From Fusarium oxysporum f. sp. lycopersici 4287 (Eukaryota; Ascomycota; Sordariomycetes; Hypocreales; Nectriaceae): a stretch of 64,000 nucleotides of DNA. Under the pieces are notes generated by a model. It was not told where the DNA came from. It was given only the letters and a program-made list of their open reading frames with translations, and made no database searches. Position numbers and translations under genes: made by a program. Positions 12,398 to 23,172 of the stretch are shown here, in pieces. Position 1 is the first letter of the stretch. Every line of letters starts with the position of its first letter. The stretch spans positions 2,154,714-2,218,713 of the forward strand of contig NC_030997.1 in NCBI RefSeq assembly GCF_000149955.1, read 5' to 3'.

Positions 12398-12799
12398 GGG
12401 GCTTTAGTGTTAGCTATAATACCTTGGGATTCAACTATCCTATGAAGAAAAGGTAACTATGCTATTAAGGATCTAGGGTTTTACAGTTGGGGATATTGAT
12501 TTCCCAACTGCTATAGTAAAGGTAGGATAATAAATATATAATTCATTCAGCAAATTCAAGTTATCTAGAATGCTTTCAAGAAATAGCGTTAGGGTTAGCT
12601 AGTAATATTATAAAGTCGATGTGAGCTGGCGGGAAGGTTCTGATGTGTCGAGTCAGCAAGCTATTGGCTTTTAAGACCTGCCAATGATTTCCAAGTGGCT
12701 GTAACAGTCACTCACAATGTCGGGATCCGGTATCTCTAGATTGTCTCTCTCTATATAGTACAAGGCGGTACTACGGATTGGCAGGTTGAGTCTTCCAAG

Positions 12800-12995
12800 A
12801 TGTCCTATCTACATCGCGATGCCTGCCTGGTTCTCTTCACCACTCAAGCAACCGACTTATCACAAGTTCACAACGATTAGAAGAGCGGACTTATATAGGC
12901 TACCATGCCATTTGAATTCCAATATAAACTTTTTCGGCTTTAACCAACCGTTCACATGCAACTCTGCGATGATTAATCTAACGCATAAAGAGAAC
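12800..12995 (+). repeat. Diverged copy of GH51 upstream region
   Basis: Aligns by eye with ~9800-9985, mostly through C-to-T and G-to-A differences. The best block shares GTTCACATGCAACTC, then TGCGATGATTAAT here against CGCAACGATCAAT there. Upstream, AGAAGAG and TTTTCGG correspond between copies with similar spacing. I read it as a duplication of the upstream region inserted downstream of the gene and then decayed. Confidence 0.5.
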
Positions 12996-13068
12996 TCTAG
13001 ATATATTTCCTAAGGGATAAAATGGCTACCTCCAATCCCCTATCATAGCTTCAACTAAAAATCAAGAT

Positions 13069-13102
13069 CACTTCAAAACCACTTCAAAATCACTTCAAAA
13101 TC
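13069..13102 (+). repeat. Short tandem repeat, CACTTCAAAA unit
   Basis: Three near-identical copies of a ~11-base unit (CACTTCAAAAT/C) follow one another. No known function. Confidence 0.6.
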
Positions 13103-13874
13103 AAGTCACATAAACGACATAGCTGTTATTATCCAGTTCTTACCAGGAAAAGATATCACTAAGGATGAAGAAGCACTCGCCGGCTGGAGTCACTTTGAAC
13201 GATGCAATTTGGTCTTGAGCATCTAGATTCAGTACTGTATTTAAGAAAGTGGTAGAGGCGTCGAATGAAGTCTCTGGTATCTGGAATAGGAGTTGATTGA
13301 CGACAAAGCTTGGTCCATCAACTTTGACTGGAGACTGAGGACTGGGTAAATAAGTGGCTTTTAGTAGGAATACAAACTGAAATTAGCATATCGGCCACCC
13401 AGGACCTGAGCCTTTTCTCGTGGTCTTAGCGAATAAATGGTTGCGAACAATCCGGAGACTGAACGGTCTGTTAACCATAAGAACAAGTCCACCAACAGAT
13501 CTGTTCTAAACAAGATACCCTAGCAGTGAAATTTGTTATCTCGGACCACAAATGAAGACTTCTCTATTTGGGAGCAATATGGTATGTTCACCGTTTAGGA
13601 ACTAAGAACAGGCACCGTGACAAGCCCAGCTAATCGTTATAAGAAAATATGATAGTGTTCTGTCTAGGCGATGGTTTTGCATCTATGTTCTTATTTCTTT
13701 GGACAGAACCTCAGAAGTATATATACGACCAGATATTCGTCACCACTCTTAACTCAATCATCCATTTGCACAAGGAACTCTCTGCCAAGTGAAGCATCTA
13801 CAAGCAACAACAGTCACAACCGCAGAACCACTCGAACCACCCCAACACATACTCCTACTCGCAGAAATCTCGCC

Positions 13875-14153
13875 ATGGCTGAATCTACAATGGATGCCAT
13901 TGTTGGCTCACTCCTCATTCTCTTCCCCATTATGCTCTTTCTTATTTACTTGAAAGACCTTGCTGTTGAGACTCTCTTGGCTGCTTACAATGCCATGATG
14001 CAATTTCTTGAGAATTGCCGGCGTGCCATGGCCTGGAGCCTGTACTTCATGCTGTTTATCTTTACCTTCGCTTGCGTTAATGTCTTCTTTGACAGCATGA
14101 AAGCTGTTCTTGAGGGTAAGAAGACCCCCCGTCACGTTTACTACAATTATTAG
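13875..14153 (+). CDS. Small two-helix membrane protein, hypothetical
   Basis: Single-exon open frame of 92 residues. An upstream in-frame ATG (13671) exists, but the start at 13875 sits in a good context (CGCCATGGCT) after a long pyrimidine/adenine-rich leader. Two hydrophobic segments are visible, residues ~8-27 (IVGSLLILFPIMLFLIYL) and ~55-75 (AWSLYFMLFIFTFACVNVFF), with a short amphipathic linker and a basic tail ending RHVYYNY. I do not recognise the family. A hairpin-like membrane protein is the simplest reading; a chance ORF is not excluded. Confidence 0.45.
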   Translation: MAESTMDAIVGSLLILFPIMLFLIYLKDLAVETLLAAYNAMMQFLENCRRAMAWSLYFMLFIFTFACVNVFFDSMKAVLEGKKTPRHVYYNY

Positions 14154-14439
14154 GTTATCTGTTATAAATGACCTAAATGTTGTCCACTCACTATCATCTT
14201 TCCTATGTTCAAATGAGCCTACAACTCCTTTTTTGCTGATCACCTTTTCTTTGTTATACCTGAACTCGACACCATCCACTCATTCTTGCCTTTCTTAAGT
14301 TTTTGCCGAATCGACCAATCCTCTATACTTTAATTATTAATCGATTGCCGTAGGGAATATGTCTTAGTATGGAGCCGCTTCAGCAGTATGTAACTTCGTA
14401 GAAGAAGAAGCCGAGAAACTCAGGACTAGTAGTTTATAC

Positions 14440-14590
14440 AGCTGTTGAAACGACTATCGTTGGATTTGCACTGCAGTTTACTGGTCTAGGTGGCCTCCAT
14501 TCTGCGGTTTCTGTGGCTCAACTCGGAGTCATCGTGTTGATATCACAAGCATATGGAGGATCAATGCATGTGAGAGTATGGTAAATAAGG
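14440..14590 (+). pseudogene. Fragment of a fungal membrane-protein gene
   Basis: One open stretch reads ETTIVGFALQFTGLGGLHSA followed by VSVAQLGVIVLI. It resembles the segment (QFxGLRGLHxSVxLxQLG) of a family of large hypothetical fungal membrane proteins, from memory. It is cut off on both sides with no continuing frame, so I call it a relic. Confidence 0.3.
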
Positions 14591-16189
14591 ACTGTCGTTA
14601 ATTGGCCTAAAGGCTTGAATAGTGGCGAGCGCGTAGGAGCTACGGTCGCGTACCAAGAAGTAGGATCCTTTAGTCGAACAAATATTCTCTAACAATAAGT
14701 TCACAGTCGCGCCTCCTCCCAATAAAGAAGACTAACCCGCTTAACATGGCTATAGAATGATGTATAGCGGCGCGCGTATGTATAAGAAAGACTCTGGAAG
14801 TGCAATAGTTAAGATATCCTGGTCAATAATCGCGTGAGGAAATAGGGCGGAGGTATCGGTAGTTAAGAGCTTTAGTTTAGTACCATTGACCTTTTCATAA
14901 CATAACGAAATAGGCTATGTGAAGCTGGGAGAGGTTGCTTGTTATCGCAGACGGAAGGACGGCCACAGGGGATCGATATTGATAGTGAGTTGGTGGGAGA
15001 AAAGTTGTTGCAATGTACGTGTCGCGCTCAGTTCGTTTGCTTATCAAGTCACGTCCTCGGCGGCTCCTGCAGCAGACTCTTCAGTAAAAGCGGCCACCTC
15101 TGTAGATACTATGAGAAACAGAATGCCCTAGAAATCTGATATTTTGAGCGGTCGGCGGAAAGTGGGATGCAAAGTATGAGCGGGGAACCAGCTGACAAAC
15201 GGTAGTTTCTATTATTAAAAACAGCATAATTGACTTTATCTCGAAAAAGCCCACGAATTGGGCCGAACCTTATTTCAAAGTGGATTTAGTAAGTGAGATT
15301 GCTATGGTTAACGAGGTCTCGATGGGTATGACTGATGGATTCCAGTCTTTATTACCTCCATCATAGTGGTTACATCATCTTCCTGCGACGAATCAGACCA
15401 TTAAGCTGCGCGAGGCCTTAGACTTGCATAGAAGACCAACGACCTCATTCCTTTCCTTCACCAACGCTCACTACACTTCACGTGCAATTAACCACCGCAA
15501 TATCTTCTCCAAGTGCTTATTCACTATATATACCGATACTTGTTTTTAGGCGATGCAAATCGCTCACCGCTTTTCCCCACGCTACGATGCTAACTTCAAC
15601 CGCCCGTCATCCTCTTCTTCCCACCAAGTCTGCGATGCCGACCTTTCTGTCGGCACAAACGGAGCTGACCCGACAAACTCTCTTACCTGTACTTGACTCC
15701 AATTGCATGTCTGTGCTGAGAAGCAGAAAAAGAAAATAACCCAGGGGTATTTGGTAATATCGACATTGCGACATGCCTGCTGACGAACAAGGGCTTACAC
15801 TATATAATGTTATGCCCAAGGATATGTTCTTAGACTTTATAAAATTGCCAATTATCTACGGAGAAAGATAACTAGAAGTTCGACTCCCAGCACTTTTTTT
15901 AGGGTGCGGGGCAGATAACGGAACGCATTCAAATTACAGGATACATCGGTAAGCCGAAACTGAAACATAACTAGGGTGCGAGGTATTTTTGACAGGGTTC
16001 CCCTTTTTAGTGTTGCAATGCTCCACTGACTTGTAGAAAATAAGCATAAAAGTCAGAGCTATGCTAAGATGATTTGTCAAGTGAAAAGAGCTATAAGAAG
16101 TGTCTTCAGCATACTGACATTTTATCTAGTTGCCCTTTACTAAATACTTTCGCGCTTGATTTATCTTTCTTCTGTTTTATGCTAGAATT
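14591..16189. other. Gene-poor stretch
   Basis: No supported gene. Short frames at 14919-15139 and 15482-15739 lack recognisable domains. The last 200 bases before 16190 probably contain the promoter of the lyase gene. Confidence 0.45.
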
Positions 16190-17460
16190 ATGAAGTACCT
16201 TTTATATGTTCCTGGCCTTGTCCTTGGCGCAAATGCAGTCTCGTATCATGGCCATCACTCGCATTCACATCTTGACTCTAGGGCTCCCAAGCTATTTGCC
16301 CACCCTGGACTTTTACACACCGCCCAAGACTTTGAACGTATCAAGGAAAAGGTTGACTCCGGCGAACCACCATGGTCGACTGGATGGGACAAGCTAAAGG
16401 CACGGGTTAACCAAGACTACCAGCCTAACCCCTCGGACATCCTCGTCAGAGGCTCAACCCCCGAGCGTCCACAGAACTACGTCAACATGTACCGAGATAT
16501 GGCTGCGGCATATGCTCTCGCCATTCACTGGAAGGTCACTGGAGAGGAAGCATCCGCGGATGCTGCTGCTCGCGTCCTCGATGGCTGGAGTGCCGTTCTT
16601 ACAGATATCTGGGGCAACTCGGACAAATTCTTAGCCGCAGGTTTCTACGGATATCAATTTGCCAATATTGCAGAGATCCTTCGCGACTACAGCAACTGGA
16701 AGGGCCTTGACGCAACAATTGACATGCTACTACGGGTATTCTACAGCAAGAACCATTCCTTCCTCACAGCTCATAATGGCGCACACATTGACAATTATTG
16801 GGCGAATTGGGACCTTGCCAATATCGCAAGCATGATGAGCATCGGTGCATTGGCAGATAACAGAACCATCTGGGACGAAGCTGTTGACTACTTCAAGAGC
16901 GGTGATGGTAATGGCGCAATCGAAAAGGCAGTCTGGTATCTTCACACGGAACAAGGCACGGGTAAGAAGCTTGGACAGAACCAGGAAGCTGGCAGGGACC
17001 AGGGACACGCCACGCTTGACTTTGCCATGCTTGGTGTCATTGCCCAGCAGGGCTATAACCAGGGAGACGACTTGTTCGCATACTTGGACGACAGGATTCT
17101 GATAGGGTATGTATCTCTATTAGTCGCACCGAACGAACTAACTGTTCCACTAGCATGGAGTACGTTTGCAAATACAATGTTGGCCAAGATGTTTCTTTTG
17201 AAACATACAGCAACGCGGTACATGGTACGCAAACGGCAATCAGCAATCACAGCCGCGGCACGATTCGACCTATGGCGGAACTATTTGTTGCTCACTATGG
17301 CTCTATTAAAGCTCGAGATGTTAAGTGGACCAAGGTTTATCGGGATCTCGTTTTGCAGGAGAGTGGTGGAGCTGAGGGAGGTGGTGGTGATTATGGGACT
17401 ACGAGCGGTGGTTATGACCAGCTGGGTTTTGGAACGCTTCTATATCGTCTTGAGAAGTGA
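16190..17460 (+). CDS. Secreted alginate-lyase-superfamily polysaccharide lyase
   Basis: Predicted extracellular lyase acting on a uronate-containing polysaccharide. Two exons, 16190-17106 and 17154-17460 (GTATGT..TAG), join to 407 residues. A signal peptide is evident (MKYLLYVPGLVLGANA), followed by a His-rich stretch. The (alpha/alpha) toroid-type domain starts near PKLFAHPGLLHTAQDFERIK. Family signatures include NYVNMYRDMAAAYALAIHWK (~100), an Asn/His/Trp-rich core AHNGAHIDNYWANWDLANI (~205) and NQEAGRDQGHATLDFAMLG (~265), which carry probable active-site Asn, His, Arg and Tyr. The C-terminus (SGGYDQLGFGTLLYRLEK) matches the family's usual end. Pfam alginate lyase is the assignment I would expect; PL38-like glucuronan lyase is an alternative. 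Substrate is not decidable from sequence. It lies 4 kb from GH51 on the same strand. Confidence 0.82.
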
Positions 17461-19082
17461 GGATGAATTTATTGAATTCCTTTCACTGTGGATCTGATAT
17501 CATATGTAGGCGGCCATTCCTCAGTTAATTCCAACAACTGGCATGTAAACGCCAATTTTTCGACTTCAATCTCACTGCCCATCTTCAACAAGAGACTTTA
17601 ATCAAACCGAAGTGACACAATCGCTTTATCAAATGACGAGCCAACAGTCATCCTCTGAGCGTGACCACTAATGCCCTGTTGAAGATTTTCTCGTCCGAAA
17701 CTCATTCTTCTCAACGAATATACGTCGCCGTAACATAACCTGCTGATGCCCGAGCCTCCCAAAGGCGATACTTGTGACAAATCGCTTATCCATGATAACT
17801 ATACCGCATTAATGATGTGGTTTTAATGGCGAATACAATGAGAGAACGGTGGGTCTAGCAACTCATGCCATTAGATGTGTTAGAGAGTATTCACCTACTG
17901 CTGGGTACTTAGAGTCCCGGCAATACTGCTCCAATGCGAACACTTCCCATTGCTAACTGCATCACTACTCTAGCCATCATGTATCACAGAGGAACTCATT
18001 TCTGCTATTCTGTCTTGAATCCCCCAAGAAGCTCAAAGATAATATATTCCGCAAGTCCCAAAACGAGGAATGCATCTTCCAGTGTACTCTGATTATGCAG
18101 GGCCAGTCAGCAGCCTGATCCTCTGCCGAGAAGAAGCCATCAACTCCTCCACCTACGAGTACGCTTCAAGTATACTTACGGCGCGAGTTAGATCTGGCTC
18201 CGGAAATATCAATGATGCCACTAATGAAGTAAGTATACACAGTCATTTTCGCCATACTTGCACAAGATTGCAATTGCTAAGCGCGAGAATATAAGAGCAG
18301 GACATGCACGCCCTCGCAGTTACGATTAGGGCGATCAAAACTGCGCAAACATGCCAACACAACCCCTTAGTATACAGAGTTGTACAAAAACAGGCTCCAC
18401 TACCGCGAGAAAGCCGTTAAGAGATATTTACCTGGGATCAGGACTTGATATGTCTTTGTCGAGCATCAGATAGAGGGGGTAGCTACCAAGCCTTAGTTTT
18501 AGCCTAGTTGAAACAAACCTATTGTCTTAGTAGTTATCATCTTTACTGCTCTTGTTATGATATTTGCCCTTGTCATTACTGCTATAAACATCATCGCCTT
18601 ATAAGTAGTTCTGTCATTAATTATAACTGCAAAGCTAGCAGTATAGTTATTGTTCTGGAGACCAGAGGATATGCTGTTTTGGACACCGACGATTATGCTT
18701 GTGTTGGTAGTTCTGTTTACCTCAGAGGTATGGGCGAACATGTCTATTAGGATTCTTTTATTATCTGGCCGGTTAACCAGTTTTGTTCCTAGTAGGTTAA
18801 TACGTTTAGCCATAGCTCTGGAGATCTCCTAAAAGAAATATTAAGGATTTGCTGCTTGGTACTATAGGGTAAGTGATCTGGCGATCTCATCTTACCCCAC
18901 CTAGTACAGTCAGTTAAACAATTGTTAACCAGTCCGTCTTGGTTCTTTCGGCACAACTTCTTTCCGCACCGAGTTTAGACAAGGGTAACTCTTCACAAAC
19001 CTCCTGCCTAAGGCTACAAGTCCCGCTTGATTCTTAATAGTGCTTACAACAAATGACAAACACAATTATAAAATAGCTCAAC
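17461..19082. other. Gene-poor stretch
   Basis: No supported gene. Overlapping hydrophobic frames on both strands around 18500-18830 have low-complexity composition and no recognisable domain. The 3' half is moderately AT-rich. Confidence 0.45.
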
Positions 19083-20784
19083 ATGGATAAAAAGTCTCCT
19101 GCTACATACACATTAGTGAAAGGAACAGGTTTGTTCTCAGCCGGAATAATTCATTGGATATACTAATTTCAGCTACAGGTTCCCTACAGCGTACATGGTA
19201 TCTTTACCATCGCCTGGGTATCTGGTCCAACATTCTGGTTTCTGCGCGCTATACCTGCGCCAATGGACAAGAACTCAGCCGAGGTGCTATCAGTGAAGCA
19301 CTGCGCCTTGTTGTACAAGCTCATCCTGCCTTATGGCATGTCTTCGTCCAGAGACCATCTCCCAATCGAGGTAATCACGAGCTGCATACCGCCAGGCTGC
19401 ACACTATNNNNNNNNNNNNNNNNNNNNNNNNNNNNNNNNNNNNNNNNNNNNNNNNNNNNNNNNNNNNNNNNNNNNNNNNNNNNNNNNNNNNNNNNNNNNN
19501 NNNNNNNNNNNNNNNNNNNNNNNNNNNNNNNNNNNNNNNNNNNNNNNNNNNNNNNNNNNNNNNNNNNNNNNNNNNNNNNNNNNNNNNNNNNNNNNNNNNN
19601 NNNNNNNNNNNNNNNNNNNNNNNNNNNNNNNNNNNNNNNNNNNNNNNNNNNNNNNNNNNNNNNNNNNNNNNNNNNNNNNNNNNNNNNNNNNNNNNNNNNN
19701 NNNNNNNNNNNNNNNNNNNNNNNNNNNNNNNNNNNNNNNNNNNNNNNNNNNNNNNNNNNNNNNNNNNNNNNNNNNNNNNNNNNNNNNNNNNNNNNNNNNN
19801 NNNNNNNNNNNNNNNTTCATTCATACAGACGAGAGCGTTCAATCCCCCGTCGAACCGGAAGACGTTTGGGAAGGCAAAGACAGCATCTTGGAGATAATTT
19901 GGACGCAGCTAGTGTGGTTGTTTGTTAAGCTATTCTACGGCAACGATCGTATCTATGGCGATCTTCCCCCACCCAAGCCTCACCTCAAGTCTGCAACTGC
20001 AGTGGCAAAGCCAGGAGAGAGAACCGTCACACGCATTTCGTCGTATCGTATCCCAGCAGAAGACATGTCGTCAATACTCAAGGCATGTCGCAAACATCAA
20101 ACTACCTTTACACCTCTACTCATTACAATGTTTACCATCGTCCTTGGCACCGAATTCTACCCGAACGCAAAGATAGGAGCAACACGCTTCAATTTTGACT
20201 TGAGACCCAGCCTTCCCATGTCTCGTGTTGGTGGAGGAACAGCGAATGGAACATTTGTGAATGCAGCAGGAAGCTGGCAGCTTTGGCACAAACTTGGACC
20301 ATTCCGTCAAGTCCTGGTTACGAAAGGCGATGCCAAGGAGACATCGCTCGACTCCCGCTCTGTATGGAAGCTTGTCAAGGACTATAAGAAAGATATGACA
20401 CGTGCTATTTCTGGCCAAGCTATAAGATACTGGATCGGGGTGAAGCGACTGGGAACTGACCTAGAGAAAGTGGTTGACAACGGCTTTCCGTCTATATCTC
20501 TCCTTCTCAAGCCTACTTTCAGCGTTTCTAACATTGGCTCCTTCGATAATGCTCAGGTAGAGGACGATGAGAAGAGCACAGGGCTTTGGCAAATTGATGA
20601 TATGCAATTCTCAGCTGGTGCGGTAAATGGCAACCAGGGTACACACGGTGCTATCTTCCATGTTTGCGGTGTTAAAGGGGGGGATACAGTTATTACTGCG
20701 ACTTATGAAGATGGAATTGTTCTGCGGGAGATGGCCGATAAGATTCTGGAGCGTACCGTTACTAGAATCCTCGAGATAGTCTAA
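19083..20784 (+). CDS. Alcohol acetyltransferase-like protein, split by gap
   Basis: Member of the AATase family of CoA-dependent O-acyltransferases. Exon 1 is 19083-19128 (MDKKSPATYTLVKGT); a 44-base intron ends at 19172; exon 2 begins TGSLQRTWYLYHRLGIWSN, the family's N-terminal helix. Sequence is then lost in a 408-base N run. From 19816 one frame runs to the stop at 20784, beginning FIHTDESVQSPVEPEDVW. It contains KPGERTVTRISSYRIPAEDM, FTPLLITMFTIVL, FNFDLRPSLP and, near the C-terminus, FSVSNIGSFD and AIFHVCGVKGGDTVITATYE, which match the condensation-like fold of AATases. The HxxxD catalytic motif should fall inside the gap, so activity cannot be judged. Such genes serve ester or secondary-metabolite acetylation; no biosynthetic cluster is visible nearby. 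Confidence 0.75.
19408..19815. other. Assembly gap (408 N)
   Basis: Run of N inside the acetyltransferase gene. The frames on either side do not line up if the gap length is exact, so an intron or an inexact gap size is implied. Confidence 0.98.
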
Positions 20785-21571
20785 TGTGATATATGTTCTT
20801 ATGTTAGAATAGCTTTTGACACCTCATGACTTGATCCGCATTTCCTTTGTCCCTTGGCCAAGGCTTAATTGAGTGGACAACGCACCGACGCGCATCAAGC
20901 AGTCCCGTCGTTGCAATTACACCACGTGGTTCGATTGGGATATACGACGTTTATTCTGCCGGTTTTGTTGTCCAACGCAAGGCTGTTTGCATCTGTCTCT
21001 AGTTGCAATCAACAGCAAGAGGATTAGTCGCCTCTTTGCGGTCACAAACGTCTTCACAGGTGAGGATCATGCGTACCGTCCTCGGCCTCGTAGTTTGAGG
21101 AGCACCAAAGGCGCATGGGCAGATTTGAAATACTATAAGCCAGTGTGGGGGTAAAGCTGCATCGGCGATAGGAGGTAGTTTGTGCTTCACAGCCCCTGCA
21201 TCGAAAATAATCAGTAAGCTGCGGATGTGCTCACTAGCGATCAGGTCAGAGTTCAGGTAGCTCTCGATAGAACTTCAAACTTGTCGCCCTGTTCATATTC
21301 TCCCAGCAAGACATCAAAACCAACTGGTCTAAAGATCTACTAAGATACACTAAACTTACCTAAGTATTTTCGTCGCTTAGGATAAAGGTCCTAAGTTTTC
21401 TTGCCTCACCTAGCAATCCAGACCTCAACGCTTTATGCCCTATGTCAAAGAACTCCAATCATTCAAGGTTTTCCCCCTTTGTCATTTACATCTTACTCCA
21501 CCTTCTTCACCTTTTGTCTTACGTCAACACTGAAATTATCTCCCACGCCCTCATATCCTTTTGCTATCACC
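20785..21571. other. Intergenic region
   Basis: No supported gene. A CT-rich promoter-like stretch (21460-21560) precedes the ATG of the decayed gene that follows. Confidence 0.45.
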
Positions 21572-22080
21572 ATGGCAGCTATCGCGACCACAGCTTAAAT
21601 GACATCAACTTAGTTTTCTGACAGGTAGAGATGTCACTGATGATCAGCGCGCGAACCTTCACAAGTACCTCTGGGAAACATATAACGCAACTGAGTATCT
21701 CAAATCATTCCCCTTTCTTGTTATCGGATGCCACGGCGGTCCATCAGACGACCCGCCATTTTCGGTAGCTGGGGCTATTGCCATTTGTAGGGATGCCAAG
21801 GAATTTGCTTTCATAACTCCTATTGGAGAGTTTGCGCAGGGCGACGAGATCGAAGTCGATGACGATATCCTCGATCAGAGAGTCCGTTGGAAGTACCTTC
21901 AAAGGACGTCATCCTTTATCTTGCCAATCTCTGGCCTCAGTGTCAGGGAATCAGTTTCTTATGGACAATGCTTGTGGTGGAGATGCCCCTTGTCAGCAAA
22001 GAGGAGCACTTACGTCTTCGTCATAGTTCCTTGATGTGGACAAGCTTTTGTAGGGCTAACACTTTCTCCCCGAGGTACTA
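21572..22080 (+). pseudogene. Broken conserved fungal hypothetical gene
   Basis: A normal-looking start (CACCATGGCAGCT at 21571) leads to a stop after eight codons. From 21626 a coherent frame reads GRDVTDDQRANLHKYLWETY, then FPFLVIGCHGGPSDDPPFSV and IGEFAQGDEIEVDDDILDQR. At ~21892 the similarity moves to another frame: VPSKDVILYLANLWPQCQGI, then VVEMPLVSKEEHLRLRH. The two parts together resemble a common ascomycete protein of unknown function. The frame switch and early stop indicate at least two breaks. The downstream limit is unclear. Confidence 0.6.
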
Positions 22081-22720
22081 CGAAGACGCTACCACGTATC
22101 CGATCGACCATAAAACACGTATATACACACCATTCCACAACCGCATCACCTGTTCTCTGCTGATAGGAGCTCTTTGTGTAATTCTTTTGAAGTGTTGAAC
22201 TGTTATCTTGGTAGGGGCTGGTCTGGTATAGATGGCAGGAAGATGAACGTCGAGCGAGCTGGGATGATCTTTGACCTGAAGTGGTTGTTATTTCGAGATG
22301 AATCCTGCCCGCTATGCTCACTAACGTGCAAGACTGAGCATACCTTATTCCCCAGGATGTGTCAATGGTACGGAATGCGGAAGATGCTTTGCAAGGCAGA
22401 GATTATTGCAACAACAAATTTAAGAGTTTCATTCAATGAACAGGGGCAGGGAATTGTTACTTGCATGAATTGAAGAGCAGCTGATTCAGCTGTCCACTGC
22501 CCTGCGCCGAGTTATTTTACTTAATTCTTTAACACGTAATAGCAGCAAAATTCTATTATTAAGCTAAAAGACAGTTAAAAGGGCTTTAATTGCTTTTTCT
22601 AATAGAAATAAGTATATAATATATATTCTATAATTGTTATTATTATAAGTAACTCTTTTATTATAACAATAATTTAGGGTAAGGTTCTGCGTAATTGTTA
22701 TTTCTAGCCTGGGTGCAATC
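22081..22720. other. Pseudogene tail and AT-rich tract
   Basis: 22081-22480 may contain further decayed sequence of the preceding pseudogene. 22500-22690 is very AT-rich, with TTATTAT runs typical of RIP-degraded or low-complexity fungal DNA. No gene seen. Confidence 0.5.
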
Positions 22721-22751
22721 CTTATCTGCGCTTATCTGCTTATCTGTTATC
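22721..22751 (-). promoter_or_regulatory. Cluster of four GATA-factor sites
   Basis: Read on the minus strand this 31-base stretch contains four GATAA units (GATAACAGATAAGCAGATAA, then GCGCAGATAAG), matching the HGATAR core bound by fungal GATA factors such as AreA. It lies ~420 bases upstream of the 23173 start and immediately beside an AT-rich tract. Binding is inferred from the motif only. Confidence 0.5.
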
Positions 22752-23172
22752 ACCCCGCTGGTCCGACAGCCTGAACCAACGCCAAGAAGACACCAAAATC
22801 TAACATAGCATTATCAACGCATTAATCCAACCTACAATATACAAGCAACATTGATCATCAAGCACCCTTTGTCGCTCGACGCGAATTTAATTCAAGGACT
22901 GCATCTCGAGATGAGCACTACAGTCCGCACGCAGAACAACCCCAGCCAGACGCGTCATCTGCATGGCCCCGTCTGTTTCGCGTCATCGTGCCATTTGTAT
23001 CTCACCGCGTCTACTGAATTAATCAACTGCAGGCAGCCAACATAACTGCGTTATTTTATTGCCTGACCCTCAAAAGATTGGTCAACGCAATTGACCACCT
23101 GCTCTCATTCTCTTCCTCTCCATCATTACCCATCTGTGTTGCGCAACTCAACAACCGCGACCTGTCGACATC

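Larger units (their letters stand above)
12398..13670. other. Intergenic region with decayed promoter copy
   Basis: No intact gene. It holds a diverged copy of the GH51/transporter intergenic DNA (~12800-12995) and a short tandem repeat at 13069-13102. On the minus strand around 13130-13340 there is a ~60-codon open stretch (VDGPSFVVNQLLFQIPE) that reads like a gene fragment but that I cannot assign. Confidence 0.45.

Noticed and set aside
12580..12600. TTAGGGTTAG, telomere-like
   Set aside because: Under two repeat units; not evidence of a telomere.
15855..15905. AGTTCGACTCCCAGCAC followed by a T-run, resembling a tRNA 3' end
   Set aside because: No matching 5' half or anticodon arm upstream; a chance B-box plus poly-T is likelier.
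18499..18832. Overlapping hydrophobic open frames on both strands
   Set aside because: Low-complexity sequence open in several frames; no family resemblance.
19375..19928. Open frames running through the N gap
   Set aside because: Composed mostly of undetermined bases; artefacts of translating N.
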